A stretch of DNA of 64,000 bases, taken from positions 1,771,781 through 1,835,780 of the forward strand of contig NZ_MQWA01000001.1 of assembly GCF_002954445.1 (NCBI RefSeq), in the 5' to 3' direction. Positions 1 to 8,413 of this stretch are shown here, in pieces; the stretch's first letter is position 1; every line of letters begins with the position of its first letter. The position numbers were made by a program, and so were the translations under genes. The DNA comes from Rubritalea profundi. GTDB lineage: Bacteria; Verrucomicrobiota; Verrucomicrobiia; Verrucomicrobiales; Akkermansiaceae. The notes beneath the pieces were generated by a model. That model saw nothing but the letters and a program-made list of their open reading frames with translations. It was not told where the DNA came from and did not search any database.

Positions 1-720
1 TTGGGCCATCGCCTCGGGCACTTCCGAGCTGTATTCGGTGATGGGTCCAAGGGGATCGGTCTTTTGGAGTTCGATTATTTCATCGAGTGGAGTCTGGATC
101 CATGGGTGTCCACCCGCGAGGGCGTGAAAAATGAGCTGACCAATGGCGTAAATCTGCGAGAGTTCGCTGGCAGGTTCGCCCTTGGCTTGTTCCGGAGAAA
201 TGAGGTAGGGGGCTCCCACGTAGTCAGTATTGTCGTGCATCCGTTTGGAGACTTCAGCGAGACCGTAGTCAGTAATGGAGTAAAGTTTCTTGCCACTTGG
301 GCGGGTGATGAGACCGATGTGGTTGGCATCTAAAGCGCCATGGAAGTTTCCTGATGGCTTGGCCGCATCATGGATCTCAAGCATTTGGTAGGCGAGCTCC
401 CAGGCTTCAAACTCGCTCAGTGGACCAGACTCTGCCAAGCGGGTGTTAAGGACTGTACTATCTAGCAATTGACGAATGGTGTAGGGGCCATCGTCGTCTA
501 TACCGTGGGTATAGATAATCGGGAGCCCGGGGTGCGATGCAGTTGCTAGTTCTGCAGATGTAGCGTGGAAGGCTTCTTTCCACTCAGCTTCATTGCTAGA
601 AGTAGGGACGAAATAGCGGAAGATTTGCACTTTCCGCTGAATCAGCGTGTCTTCAGCTTCGTAAATATTACCGAAAGCGAGTTCTTCTATGAGCTGGCCT
701 ACTTGGTAGCGGTCGTCCAT
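1..720 (-). CDS. Serine/threonine protein kinase-like protein (pseudokinase), 3' part missing
   Basis: The first 240 codons, starting at the ATG complementary to 718-720, are fully open and run off the window edge. The fold is Hanks-type: a poor glycine loop near residues 11-20, an R (VQIFRYF, about residue 35) where the VAIK lysine should be, HGALDANH at 127-134 in place of HRDLKPxN, and DYG (151-153) in place of DFG. The catalytic Asp, catalytic-loop Lys and Asn are therefore replaced, while the metal-binding Asp of DFG and the following APE-like region (SPEQAK) remain. It is probably a non-catalytic scaffold or ligand-sensing kinase fold. A paralogue with nearly the same substitutions lies at 45692-46588. 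The C-terminus, where membrane or sensor domains usually sit in bacterial kinases, is outside the window. Confidence 0.8.
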   Translation of the reverse strand, partial: MDDRYQVGQLIEELAFGNIYEAEDTLIQRKVQIFRYFVPTSSNEAEWKEAFHATSAELATASHPGLPIIYTHGIDDDGPYTIRQLLDSTVLNTRLAESGPLSEFEAWELAYQMLEIHDAAKPSGNFHGALDANHIGLITRPSGKKLYSITDYGLAEVSKRMHDNTDYVGAPYLISPEQAKGEPASELSQIYAIGQLIFHALAGGHPWIQTPLDEIIELQKTDPLGPITEYSSEVPEAMAQ

Positions 721-966
721 TGTTGTGAGGTTTTTGGGTATTTGGATTGGTGGAGGACAGAGGGAATATAATCCGTTAACATTTAAGTAATAACAAATAA
801 AGATTTATTAGCAACAGTGGTTACTAAATAGCAGTAGGTAGACCTATTGAGGGAATGATGAGTCCATCCAATACCTTAAAACTGGCTAATCTCCAGCAGC
901 CCTTTTCCGTTTAAATGTGGAGTGTGTTGTTGGTGGACGGGCTGGGTCTCAGCGGTCCCAGTTAGA

Positions 967-3795
967 CTAACCAAGCTTTTCCTTCGCAGCAGCGAGGAGG
1001 TCAGCGGCTTTGTCGCGCTGGGGTGCTGCGCCGCGTGCTTGGTCAGGCTTGCCGCCGCCTTTGCCGCCAGCGATTGGGCCGAGCTCTTGGATCAGCTTGC
1101 CAGCCTGGAGACCAGCAGCGATCGAGTCAGGGCCACAGAAAGCACCGAGGTGGAGGCGATTGCCATCATCGACGATGACAAAAGCAGCACCAGAGAATTG
1201 CTTTTTCTTCAGACCGTTGAGTAGCTCTTGCAGCAGGTTGGCTGGTCCTTCGAAGATCTCAGCGATGTTGCCACCGTTTTCGAGAAGTTCTACGAGAGCC
1301 GTGTCAGCCATTGCAGCAGCAGCTCCGGCTTGAGCCTTCTTGAGTTTCTTGTCGGCAGCTGTGACCGTGTCACGCAGGCCTTGGATGTGCTTGAGCGAGT
1401 TGTTGAAGACGGTATTTACTTGGTCGAAAGTACCTTGGGCTAGCATGGCTGCCATGATGCGCGCTTCCTCTGGGTAGTGGACTTCCTCTGCACCTACAGC
1501 TTTGAAGCCAGCATTGATGGTCTCGAGTCTTGCTCTGAGTTCATCTTCTTCCTTCGCATTTTTCTCCGCGACTCCGCGAGCCCAGTCGTAGGCAGCGACT
1601 CCGCAAGCGGCTTCGATTCGGCGTACGCCAGATGCGATGGCTCCTTCGGATTTGATCTTAAAGATGCCGATGTCGGAAGTAGTATCGATGTGGGTTCCTC
1701 CGCAGAGTTCCATGGCGTAGCCGTCGAGCCCTAGCTCGTTGCCGCCGATCTGAACCACGCGTACCATCTCGCCGTACTTGTCGCCGAAGAACTGCATGAT
1801 GTCCTTGCGGTTCTTGACGTCGGCATGTGGGACTTCGTTGTAGAAGACGCCATCGCCAGATTCGATCTTCTCGTTCACCTTGATCTCGATGTCAGCGATC
1901 TGCTGGGCTGTGAGAGCGCCGGATGTGAAGTCGAAGCGGAGGCGGTCAGTGGTGACTAAGGAACCTTGTTGGGTAGCATCAGTAGAAACGACTTCGTGCA
2001 GCGCCCAGTGGAGTAGGTGAGTCGCAGTGTGGTGCGACTCTATTCTACGACGGCGTTTGACGTCGATGGTTAGAGCGACAGTGTCGCCTACAGCAAGAGT
2101 TGCTGATTTTGAAACTTCGTGAGCGACTGCTTGGCCGATTTTCTGGACCGAGGAAACTTCGATTGCTTCACCGAACTCACCATCCTTATAGAATGTTAGA
2201 ATTCCGAGGTCACCGAGCTGGCCACCCATTTCCACGTAGAATGGTGAACGATCGGTGATGACTAACAATGAGTCTCCACTCTCATGAATTTCTAGAATCT
2301 TTGCTTCGCTAGAGTCTTCGTCAAAGCCGGTGAACTCGGTCTCCACATCGGAGGAAATGTCGAGTGCGCGAACGATAGTCTTCTTTTGTGCTGCTTGGGA
2401 AAGTGTCCGCGCTTCGTCCATGCGCTTTTCAAAGCCTTTCTTATCGAGCTCCAGTTTCCGTTCTTGGCAGAGCAGCTCAGTGAGGTCGATCGGGAAGCCG
2501 AAGGTGTCGTAGAGGTCGAAGGCGAAGTCGCCAGTGATCTGACCTTTTTCAGCTTCTTTGTCGAACATACCTAGTCCGCGGTCGAGTGTGCGGTTGAAGG
2601 ATTGTTCTTCGCGGGTGAGTGTCTCTTTGATTGCTTCGCGGCGGGTTCCCATTTCTGGGAAGATGTGCTTCATCTGGTCGACCAATGTGTCGACTAGCTG
2701 GGTGAGAAAGAGCGAGTCACCCGTGAATCCGAGCGTGCGACCGTAGCGGACTGCGCGGCGGAGAATCCGGCGGAGCACGTAGTTGCGGCCGGTGTTACCC
2801 GGCAGGATGCCATCGGCGATCGAGAAGGAAAGTGTGCGGATGTGGTCGGCAATGACGCGGAAGGCGACAGCCTCTTTCATCTCAGCTGAGAGGGTGGATT
2901 TGTCGACTTCGACGGACTCTGGGTAGATGTCCTGGTACTTTTTACCTGAAATTTCTTCGAGCTTGGCGAAGAGTGGAGTGAAGACGTCGGTCGCGTAGTT
3001 AGTTGGCTTTTTTGAGAAGTCCTTGAAGCCATTGGTGCCTTGGTAGATCGAGCAAACGCGCTCGAAGCCCAAGCCAGTGTCGACGTGCTTGGCTGGAAGA
3101 TCGCGGAACGATCCGTCAGCCTCTGCATTGTATTGAATGAAAACCAGGTTCCAGATCTCGATACAGAGGTCGGAGTCCATGTTGACTAGCTTGCCGCCAG
3201 TGTCGCCATTCGGTGTGAGATCGACGTGGAGCTCTGAGCAAGGACCACAGGGGCCAGTCTCACCCATCATCCAGAAATTGTCCGCCTTGTTGCCATCGAC
3301 AACGTGCTTCACAGGATCGAGCCCTTTGGATTTGAAAAGCTTGGCCCATAGGTCGTACGCTTCCTGGTCGAATTCGGACGGGTCGCCGAGCGATTTGTCT
3401 GGACGGTAAACAGATGCGTAAAGGCGTTCGGCCGGGAAGCCCCAGCGCTCGACGATCAGATCCCAACCCCACTGGATTGCTTCAGGTTTGAAGTAATCGC
3501 CAAACGACCAGTTGCCGAGCATCTCGAACATGGTGTGGTGGTAGCTGTCGTAGCCGACATCATCGAGGTCGTTGTGCTTGCCACCAGCTCGGATGCACTT
3601 TTGGGTATCAGCTGCACGTGGTGGGCTGTAAGGAGCTTTCTCAGTGCCGAGGAAGAATGGCACAAACTGGTTCATTCCCGCGTTGGTGAAAAGTAGGCCA
3701 GGGGACTGAGGGAGCAAGGAAGCAGAGGGCACGATGGTGTGCTGGCGTTCCTTGAAGAAGTCGAAGAAAGATTGGCGAATTTCGTTGGCGGTCAT
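967..3795 (-). CDS. alaS: Alanyl-tRNA synthetase
   Basis: Charges tRNA-Ala with alanine in the cytoplasm and edits mischarged Ser/Gly. The 942-residue product is somewhat longer than the E. coli enzyme. The N-terminal class II catalytic core opens with MTANEIRQSFFDFF and carries the class II motif region (FTNAGMNQF, ADTQKCIRAGGKHNDLDDVG). The editing domain has the zinc-binding HTATHLLH and CGGTH motifs, and the C-Ala domain ends with GGKGGGKPDQARG. No partner gene overlaps it; 246 bp separate its stop from the pseudokinase start at 720, and it has its own 426-bp upstream gap. Assignment is secure. Confidence 0.98.
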   Translation of the reverse strand: MTANEIRQSFFDFFKERQHTIVPSASLLPQSPGLLFTNAGMNQFVPFFLGTEKAPYSPPRAADTQKCIRAGGKHNDLDDVGYDSYHHTMFEMLGNWSFGDYFKPEAIQWGWDLIVERWGFPAERLYASVYRPDKSLGDPSEFDQEAYDLWAKLFKSKGLDPVKHVVDGNKADNFWMMGETGPCGPCSELHVDLTPNGDTGGKLVNMDSDLCIEIWNLVFIQYNAEADGSFRDLPAKHVDTGLGFERVCSIYQGTNGFKDFSKKPTNYATDVFTPLFAKLEEISGKKYQDIYPESVEVDKSTLSAEMKEAVAFRVIADHIRTLSFSIADGILPGNTGRNYVLRRILRRAVRYGRTLGFTGDSLFLTQLVDTLVDQMKHIFPEMGTRREAIKETLTREEQSFNRTLDRGLGMFDKEAEKGQITGDFAFDLYDTFGFPIDLTELLCQERKLELDKKGFEKRMDEARTLSQAAQKKTIVRALDISSDVETEFTGFDEDSSEAKILEIHESGDSLLVITDRSPFYVEMGGQLGDLGILTFYKDGEFGEAIEVSSVQKIGQAVAHEVSKSATLAVGDTVALTIDVKRRRRIESHHTATHLLHWALHEVVSTDATQQGSLVTTDRLRFDFTSGALTAQQIADIEIKVNEKIESGDGVFYNEVPHADVKNRKDIMQFFGDKYGEMVRVVQIGGNELGLDGYAMELCGGTHIDTTSDIGIFKIKSEGAIASGVRRIEAACGVAAYDWARGVAEKNAKEEDELRARLETINAGFKAVGAEEVHYPEEARIMAAMLAQGTFDQVNTVFNNSLKHIQGLRDTVTAADKKLKKAQAGAAAAMADTALVELLENGGNIAEIFEGPANLLQELLNGLKKKQFSGAAFVIVDDGNRLHLGAFCGPDSIAAGLQAGKLIQELGPIAGGKGGGKPDQARGAAPQRDKAADLLAAAKEKLG

Positions 3796-4221
3796 GGATG
3801 TTGGTGATCCGTTAGTAGTTAATAGAGAATGGGTATGTGCTGCTCTGGTGAGCAGTACGATTGATGGCTGATGGAGTAAGCGCTGAAGGGCTGAGTTTCA
3901 AGGGTTTTGTCGCTGCCGAAGGATTGCAGTGAATTCCTCAACCGTAAAAGATGCGAGAGTTTCGAAAAATCAGCACGAGGAAGTTGTCTAACCGCGAAAA
4001 AGACGAAAGCAAAACCAAACACTCCTAATTCCTAATTGGAGTAAAGCGACTTCTACCACCAATCCACACTAATTTCACGCATAGGATCACCTACGTTTTG
4101 ACCTACTCTTCGGAATTACAAATTGTTCATTGGGGCGCAGGGCATTAGCTATCAATTGTTTCTAACAAGTTTATATAAAGAGTATCGAACAATGTAAGAT
4201 GAGAAACTGATGAAGGGTAAC
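3796..4221. other. Gene-free gap with degenerate intergenic repeats
   Basis: This 426-bp stretch between alaS and hflC has no credible gene. It holds pieces of dispersed repeats. About 3930-3985 (core TTTCGAAAAATCAGCACG, AGGAAGTTGTCT) resembles 11430-11493. About 4019-4051 (CTAATTCCTAATTGGAG, AGCGAC) and 4084-4140 (ATCACCTACGTTTTGACC, TTCATTGGGGCGCAGGG) both resemble 50985-51066. The AACCGCGAAAAAGACG-like segment is of the kind seen scattered between genes in many Verrucomicrobia. The alaS promoter should lie at the right-hand side of the alaS start, within this gap, but no clear -35/-10 pair was recognised. Confidence 0.5.
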
Positions 4222-5205
4222 TTACTGTTCCCCCTTTTTCTTTCCATCAATGCTCTTGAAGAGGCTGAAGAGGTCGCTGTCGGTGGTGAAGATGGCGGTG
4301 GTGTCTTTACCGAGGGTGCGCTGGTAGGTCTCGAGTGTTTTGATGAACAGATAGAAGTCAGCGGCCACGGGGCTTGAGCTATAGGCATCTGCGTAGATAC
4401 TAGTCGCTTCAGCATCTGCTTTACCCTGGATTTCGCGTTCTTTGCGGTAAGCCTCTGATTTGATCTGCAATAGGTCGCGATCCTTGCGGCCGATGATTAT
4501 AGCCGCTTCACCCGCACCTTCTGAGCGGAAGCGATCGGCGATTTGCAACCGTTCGGAGGCCATTCGGCTGTAGATTTCGCCGATGACGTCGGATTTGTAA
4601 TTGATGCGTTTGAATCGGACGTCGATGAGTTCAATGCCCCATGCTTGGACTTTGGGTTGAGCGGCGCTGAGGATTTGCTCAGTGAGGACTTTGCGTCCGT
4701 GTTTGATGGCTGGGAGTATTCCGATGTTGGAGTTTGCTGCGATGAGTGACTCGTCGACTGCAGGCTTGCGGTCTTTTTCACTGCGGACGACTTCAATCAG
4801 GTCATTGGCAGCAATGGAGTCTCTTGTGGCGCTGCCGATGATGTCATCGAGTCGTGACAATGCGCTGCGTTCATCACGTAGTTTCTCGTAGTAGGTCTTG
4901 GGGTCAGAGATGCGCCAGCGAGCGAAGGTGTCTACGTTGATGTAAAGTTTGTCGCGAGTCGGCATATCGGTGGCTGGGCCATCCCATTCGAGGATACGCT
5001 TTTCGATGCTGTTGACCTTTTGGATGAATGGAGTCTTCCAGTGGAGGCCGGCTTCGTTTTTTTCAGGATCGGCGTTGATGGCATCACCGACAAACATACC
5101 AAACTGGGTGATGAAGACCTGTTCGGTTTGTTTTACGGTGTAGGCGCTGTTGCTAATGATGATGGAGGCAACCACCAATAGGACGATAGAGAGTATGGAT
5201 TTCAT
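4222..5205 (-). CDS. hflC: HflC, SPFH/prohibitin-family regulator of FtsH
   Basis: The 327-residue protein has one N-terminal membrane segment (about residues 4-22) and an SPFH/band-7 domain exposed outside the cytoplasmic membrane, followed by a helical region with the ERLQIADRFRSEGAGEA and KADAEATSIYADAY stretches typical of HflC. It partners with HflK to form the cage around the FtsH protease and limit its access to membrane substrates. hflK lies directly upstream with a 21-bp gap, the usual hflKC order. The start gives the standard short cytoplasmic tail. Confidence is high. Confidence 0.95.
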   Translation of the reverse strand: MKSILSIVLLVVASIIISNSAYTVKQTEQVFITQFGMFVGDAINADPEKNEAGLHWKTPFIQKVNSIEKRILEWDGPATDMPTRDKLYINVDTFARWRISDPKTYYEKLRDERSALSRLDDIIGSATRDSIAANDLIEVVRSEKDRKPAVDESLIAANSNIGILPAIKHGRKVLTEQILSAAQPKVQAWGIELIDVRFKRINYKSDVIGEIYSRMASERLQIADRFRSEGAGEAAIIIGRKDRDLLQIKSEAYRKEREIQGKADAEATSIYADAYSSSPVAADFYLFIKTLETYQRTLGKDTTAIFTTDSDLFSLFKSIDGKKKGEQ

Positions 5206-5226
5206 GGGTGATATAGAGGCTAGAAA

Positions 5227-6186
5227 TTATTTTCCGAGGTTCATGAGTGGAAGAAACTGTTTGGCGTCTTCGTCGAGGATGACTTTTTTGCCTAGCTTCG
5301 GTAGCACTTCGCTCATGGTTTCTAGGTAAAGTCGTTGCTTGGTGATAGCGGGGGCTTTTTCGTATTGAGCGAGGAGGTCGCGGAATCGGGTGACATCGCC
5401 CTCGGCTTCGTTGACACGTTGGAAGGCATAACCTTCAGCACCGGAAATGCGTTGTTGGGCGGTGCCTTTGGCTTTCGGGATGACTCGGTTGTATTCGCCA
5501 TTGGCTTCGTTGATCATCCGTTCCCGTTCTTGCTGGGCTCGGTTGACTTCGCCGAACGATCTCTGGACGGGGCCGGGAGGGTTGACGTTGATCAACTCGA
5601 TGCGCTCTGCTGTGATGCCCATGTTGAGAGTGGCCACAATTTCTGATAAGCGAGAAAGAGACTCGACGCCAATTTCTGTGCGGCCAATGGTCAGAACCTC
5701 ATCCACGGTGCGGTCGCCGATGACTTCACAGACGACGCTTTCCGTTAGGTCGCGCAGGGTTGATCCTGGGTTGCGAAGTTGGAAGAGGTATTGATAGGGG
5801 TCGGTGATGCTGTATTGGAGGATCCACTCGACTTGAGCGGCGTTGAGGTCACCGGTGACCATGTCGCGCTCTTTATCGGGCTCTGTGCCTACTTGATGAG
5901 GATTGGTAACATCTCCTTGTCTGCCAAAGCCAAACTCGAGTTTGAGTTGGCGGTCGATGGGAACGATGGTCGCCTTATCCACGCCGAAGGGGATTTTGAA
6001 CCGAAGCCCGGGATCTTCGATGTGTGTGTATTTGCCAAAGCGTTGGACTACGGCTACTGATTCGGGGCTGACGGTGTAGAATGAGGTGAATATGCCGTAG
6101 AGTACGACTAGGGCAAGTGGCACACCGAGCAGTAAGCGCGGTGAAAATGAGACCGGATGGCCGTCGATGGTGATGACTTTATTCAT
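5227..6186 (-). CDS. hflK: HflK, SPFH/prohibitin-family regulator of FtsH
   Basis: The 319-residue SPFH/band-7 protein has a single membrane segment (about residues 17-37), then the prohibitin-like domain with VVQRFGKYTHIEDPGLRFK and a long helical part rich in Glu/Arg (RAQQERERMINEANGEYN). It lacks the Gly-rich N-terminal extension of the E. coli protein. It forms the HflKC complex with the product of the gene 21 bp downstream. The 434-bp region upstream should hold the promoter of the pair. Confidence 0.95.
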   Translation of the reverse strand: MNKVITIDGHPVSFSPRLLLGVPLALVVLYGIFTSFYTVSPESVAVVQRFGKYTHIEDPGLRFKIPFGVDKATIVPIDRQLKLEFGFGRQGDVTNPHQVGTEPDKERDMVTGDLNAAQVEWILQYSITDPYQYLFQLRNPGSTLRDLTESVVCEVIGDRTVDEVLTIGRTEIGVESLSRLSEIVATLNMGITAERIELINVNPPGPVQRSFGEVNRAQQERERMINEANGEYNRVIPKAKGTAQQRISGAEGYAFQRVNEAEGDVTRFRDLLAQYEKAPAITKQRLYLETMSEVLPKLGKKVILDEDAKQFLPLMNLGK

Positions 6187-6620
6187 TGGAGTTGGCTTCT
6201 TGAGATGGATTTGGTTCAGTTATTGAACTGTTTCGAGCGCGATTTTCCGGATACTAACTCAATCTGCTCCGAATGAAACCTAGAAATATTGTTTATCTTT
6301 GGAATTGACGCTCAGGCTCTGGAAAAGTTGCCGCTGGTCGTTGTGTCGTTAAACTAACAGCGACGATGGAGAGATGAAATTGCTCAAGCCGGGGCGCGAT
6401 CTAGCTAATGTTGGTCGCGAGTGGGACAACCTCACGTGCGGTCTTTGAAGTCGTAGATCCATCTGGAAAACTAAAAATACCTAGTTTTCAGCAGCTGATA
6501 GATATTCTTTAAAAGTAGTATAATTTCAGCGATTTGGCTGAGAATTTACAGAGGATTTACACACGAAGCTGAATCTGTGTGGGAGAATGATGGTGTTAAA
6601 AAATACAAAATCAAACCATC
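6187..6620. other. Divergent intergenic region between hflK and the VWA gene
   Basis: No well-supported gene is visible here. A 24-codon reading frame from the ATG near 6374 (MKLLKPGRDLANVGREW) is too short and isolated to call. The right half contains a recognisable promoter for the VWA gene and a hairpin around its start codon, listed separately. A second small inverted repeat (ACACA about 6561, TGTGT about 6577) lies between them. Confidence 0.4.
6495..6524 (+). promoter_or_regulatory. Putative sigma-70 type promoter of the VWA gene
   Basis: A perfect TATAAT (6519-6524) is preceded at 18 bp by CTGATA (6495-6500), which matches TTGACA at four of six positions. It would give a leader of roughly 90 nt before the ATG at 6621. 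Recognised by eye only. Confidence 0.4.
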
Positions 6621-6622
6621 AT
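6587..6622 (+). promoter_or_regulatory. Hairpin that encloses the start codon of the VWA gene
   Basis: ATGATGGT (6587-6594) is perfectly complementary to ACCATCAT (6615-6622), an 8-bp stem with a 20-nt A-rich loop. The last two bases of the 3' arm are the first two of the ATG at 6621, so the stem could hide the initiation site in the mRNA. A similar arrangement is seen at 52872-52904. Confidence 0.4.
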
Positions 6623-7828
6623 GAAACCATCAAAATCCAGTAATATCTCCGTTGTTCAAGTCACAAAATCCACTCTCATGCTCTGTGCTCTGGGGTTGTT
6701 GAGTGTGACATCACTGCAATCAAAGGGGGTGGATGCAATTCCTGCTACTAAAAAATCATTGCACCAGCGAAGCGGGCGGCTCAGCCGAAAGTGCAGATAG
6801 CCATTTTACTAGATACTTCTGGGAGCATGGATGGGCTTATCGAGCAGGCGAAGTCGGAGCTCTGGAGTATCGTCAACAGCTTCAATAGCGCGAATAAGGA
6901 TGGAAAGGCTCCTCGGTTAGAGGTGGCGCTCTATGAATATGGCAAGCAGTCACTCAATGCTGAGAGTAATTGGCAGCAATGCATTGTCCCATTTAGCAAT
7001 GATCTAGACTTGATCAGCGAGACGCTTTTCAAGCTAAAGACGAATGGGGGCGACGAGTATTGCGGCGCGGTGATCGAGCGCGCAGTCGCTGACATGAAGT
7101 GGGATGAAGCAGCGGGGACTTATAAAGCCATCTTCATCGCAGGCAATGAGCCATTCACCCAAGGGCCCATCAATGTGACTCAGAGTTGCCAGTCAGCGAA
7201 GAAAAAGGGCATCGTTGTCAATACGATCCACTGTGGAAATCAACAAGTGGGAGTCCAGAGAGGTTGGAATATAGGGCCGGTGGTGGCTGGCGGAAGCCTG
7301 CTCACGATAGATCATAATGCACAGGTCGCTCATATTGATGCACCTCAGGACAAAGTGATCATCCAGCTAAATATCGAACTCAACAAAACCTATGTCCCTT
7401 ACGGGAAATCGGGTGTGAAGAATAAGGTGCGCCAAGAGGTGCAGGACAACAATGCGCTGCAGAAAAAGAGTTCAGGAGCGAATGTGCAACGTGCGATCTG
7501 TAAATCGTCTCACAATTATTCTAATGAGAGCTGGGACCTTGTGGATGCGGCGAAAAAAAAGCAATTTGACTGGGGCTCGGTCGAGAAAAAAGACCTTCCC
7601 AAACCTCTGCAGAAGCTGAGCGATAAAGCGCTCCAAGCCTATGTAGCTAACAATGCGAAAAAACGTACGGAGATTCAATTAAAGATCCAAAATACGAGCC
7701 AACAAAGGCAGAGGTATATCGCAAAAATCAGCCAGGAGAAAAGTGAAAATGGTGCCCAGACGCTCGATAAAGTCGTAATCGAGACAGTGCGTAAACAGGC
7801 CAAAGAACTAGGCTACACCTTCAAGTGA
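6621..7828 (+). CDS. Exported VWA-domain protein, reading frame broken near an A6 run
   Basis: The long frame starts only at GTG 6791 (345 aa) and opens directly into the VWA domain: QIAILLDTSGSMDGL carries the MIDAS motif DTSGS, and the region to about residue 190 forms the rest of the domain. A 5' frame from ATG 6621 to the stop at 6800 encodes a convincing signal peptide (KSTLMLCALGLLSVTSL). Adding one base to the AAAAAA run at 6750-6755 would join the two so that the signal peptide runs into IIAPAKRAAQPKVQIAIL. The intact protein would thus be secreted. The cause may be a true frameshift, transcriptional slippage on the A-run, or a sequencing error. The C-terminal 150 residues are Lys/Gln-rich and unassigned. 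Confidence 0.75.
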
Positions 7829-7878
7829 TCAAAGAAAAGCAGGGTGCTGCTGACGTTGGACGGTTGTGTTCGGCTATA

Positions 7879-7925
7879 ACGTGGTGTCACGTGGTGAGAC
7901 TTGAGACACCCAGGTCTAGATTGGC
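7879..7925 (+). repeat. Intergenic repeat copy 1 (GTGGTGTCAC family)
   Basis: GTGGTGTCACGTGGTGAGAC here matches GTGGTGTCACTTCGTGAGAC near 40063 at 18 of 20 positions, and looser similarity (TTCGG upstream, CTAG downstream) extends the match. Both copies lie in short gaps between unrelated genes. Confidence 0.5.
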
Positions 7926-7992
7926 AAATCCGAGCTGTGAATCCATGGATGAAATTCTATTAATTTTGTCTAAAAACCACACTGGATGGTAC

Positions 7993-8409
7993 TTAGTGTT
8001 TCTTTCCCCATTTTTTCTTATCAGTTGTCTGGGGGTTCTCCACCGAGCTGAGTACCAGCTCTTTGCCATTTGGGCTGAGGGTGAATACCTTTCTCGTGGT
8101 CGCGTTTTCCTTGTGCAGAGTCACGGCCTCCAGTGCTCATTGGAGCGAGATGAGTCGGCCAGAAAAGCTCTAGGGCTCGGTCGGTAGGGTGAACTCGAAT
8201 GATTGCTCGCCTTGCGCTTGGGCATCCCAATTGCGTTCTTCTATCAGCTCGATGTCCTGGGTGCCACGGCCCTCGGTGAACCAGAAGAGGCGAAGCTCTA
8301 TTTTTTTGGTTGTAGCAGCAGCCGACCAAATGACTTTACCGGAAATGGTGGTCCCCGTTTGGAACTCGGAGCTCGTTTGGTCGAGCTGGATGGAGATGGA
8401 GTCAGTCAT
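7993..8409 (-). pseudogene. Arrestin-like sandwich-domain protein with two in-frame stop codons
   Basis: Starting at ATG 8409 (MTDSISIQLDQTSSEFQTG) the frame encodes an arrestin-like beta-sandwich (SGKVIWSA, KKIELRLFWFTEG). It meets TAG at 8170-8172 after FEFTLPTEP and, without any frame change, continues as SFSGRLISLQ, meets TGA at 8137-8139, and continues ALEAVTLHKENATTRKVFTL up to a normal TAA at 7993. The pattern (P-x-SFSGRLISLQ-x-ALEAV) suggests Tyr or Gln at the first stop and Trp at the second. It is 4 bp from the DUF3592 gene, which has its own in-frame TGA. Most likely a decayed gene; the 79-residue product of the first segment would lack about 40% of the domain. Confidence 0.75.
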
Positions 8410-8413
8410 GTGC

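Noticed and set aside
1-333. Open frame of 110 codons on the + strand at the window start
   Set aside because: It is antisense to the pseudokinase frame, which has full kinase-fold content.
3959-4020. CRISPR-like repeat
   Set aside because: Repeats are dispersed and degenerate, without regular spacers or cas genes.
7825-8187. 120-codon + strand frame after the VWA gene
   Set aside because: It overlaps the repeat and lies antisense to the arrestin-like gene remnant, which has coherent protein text.
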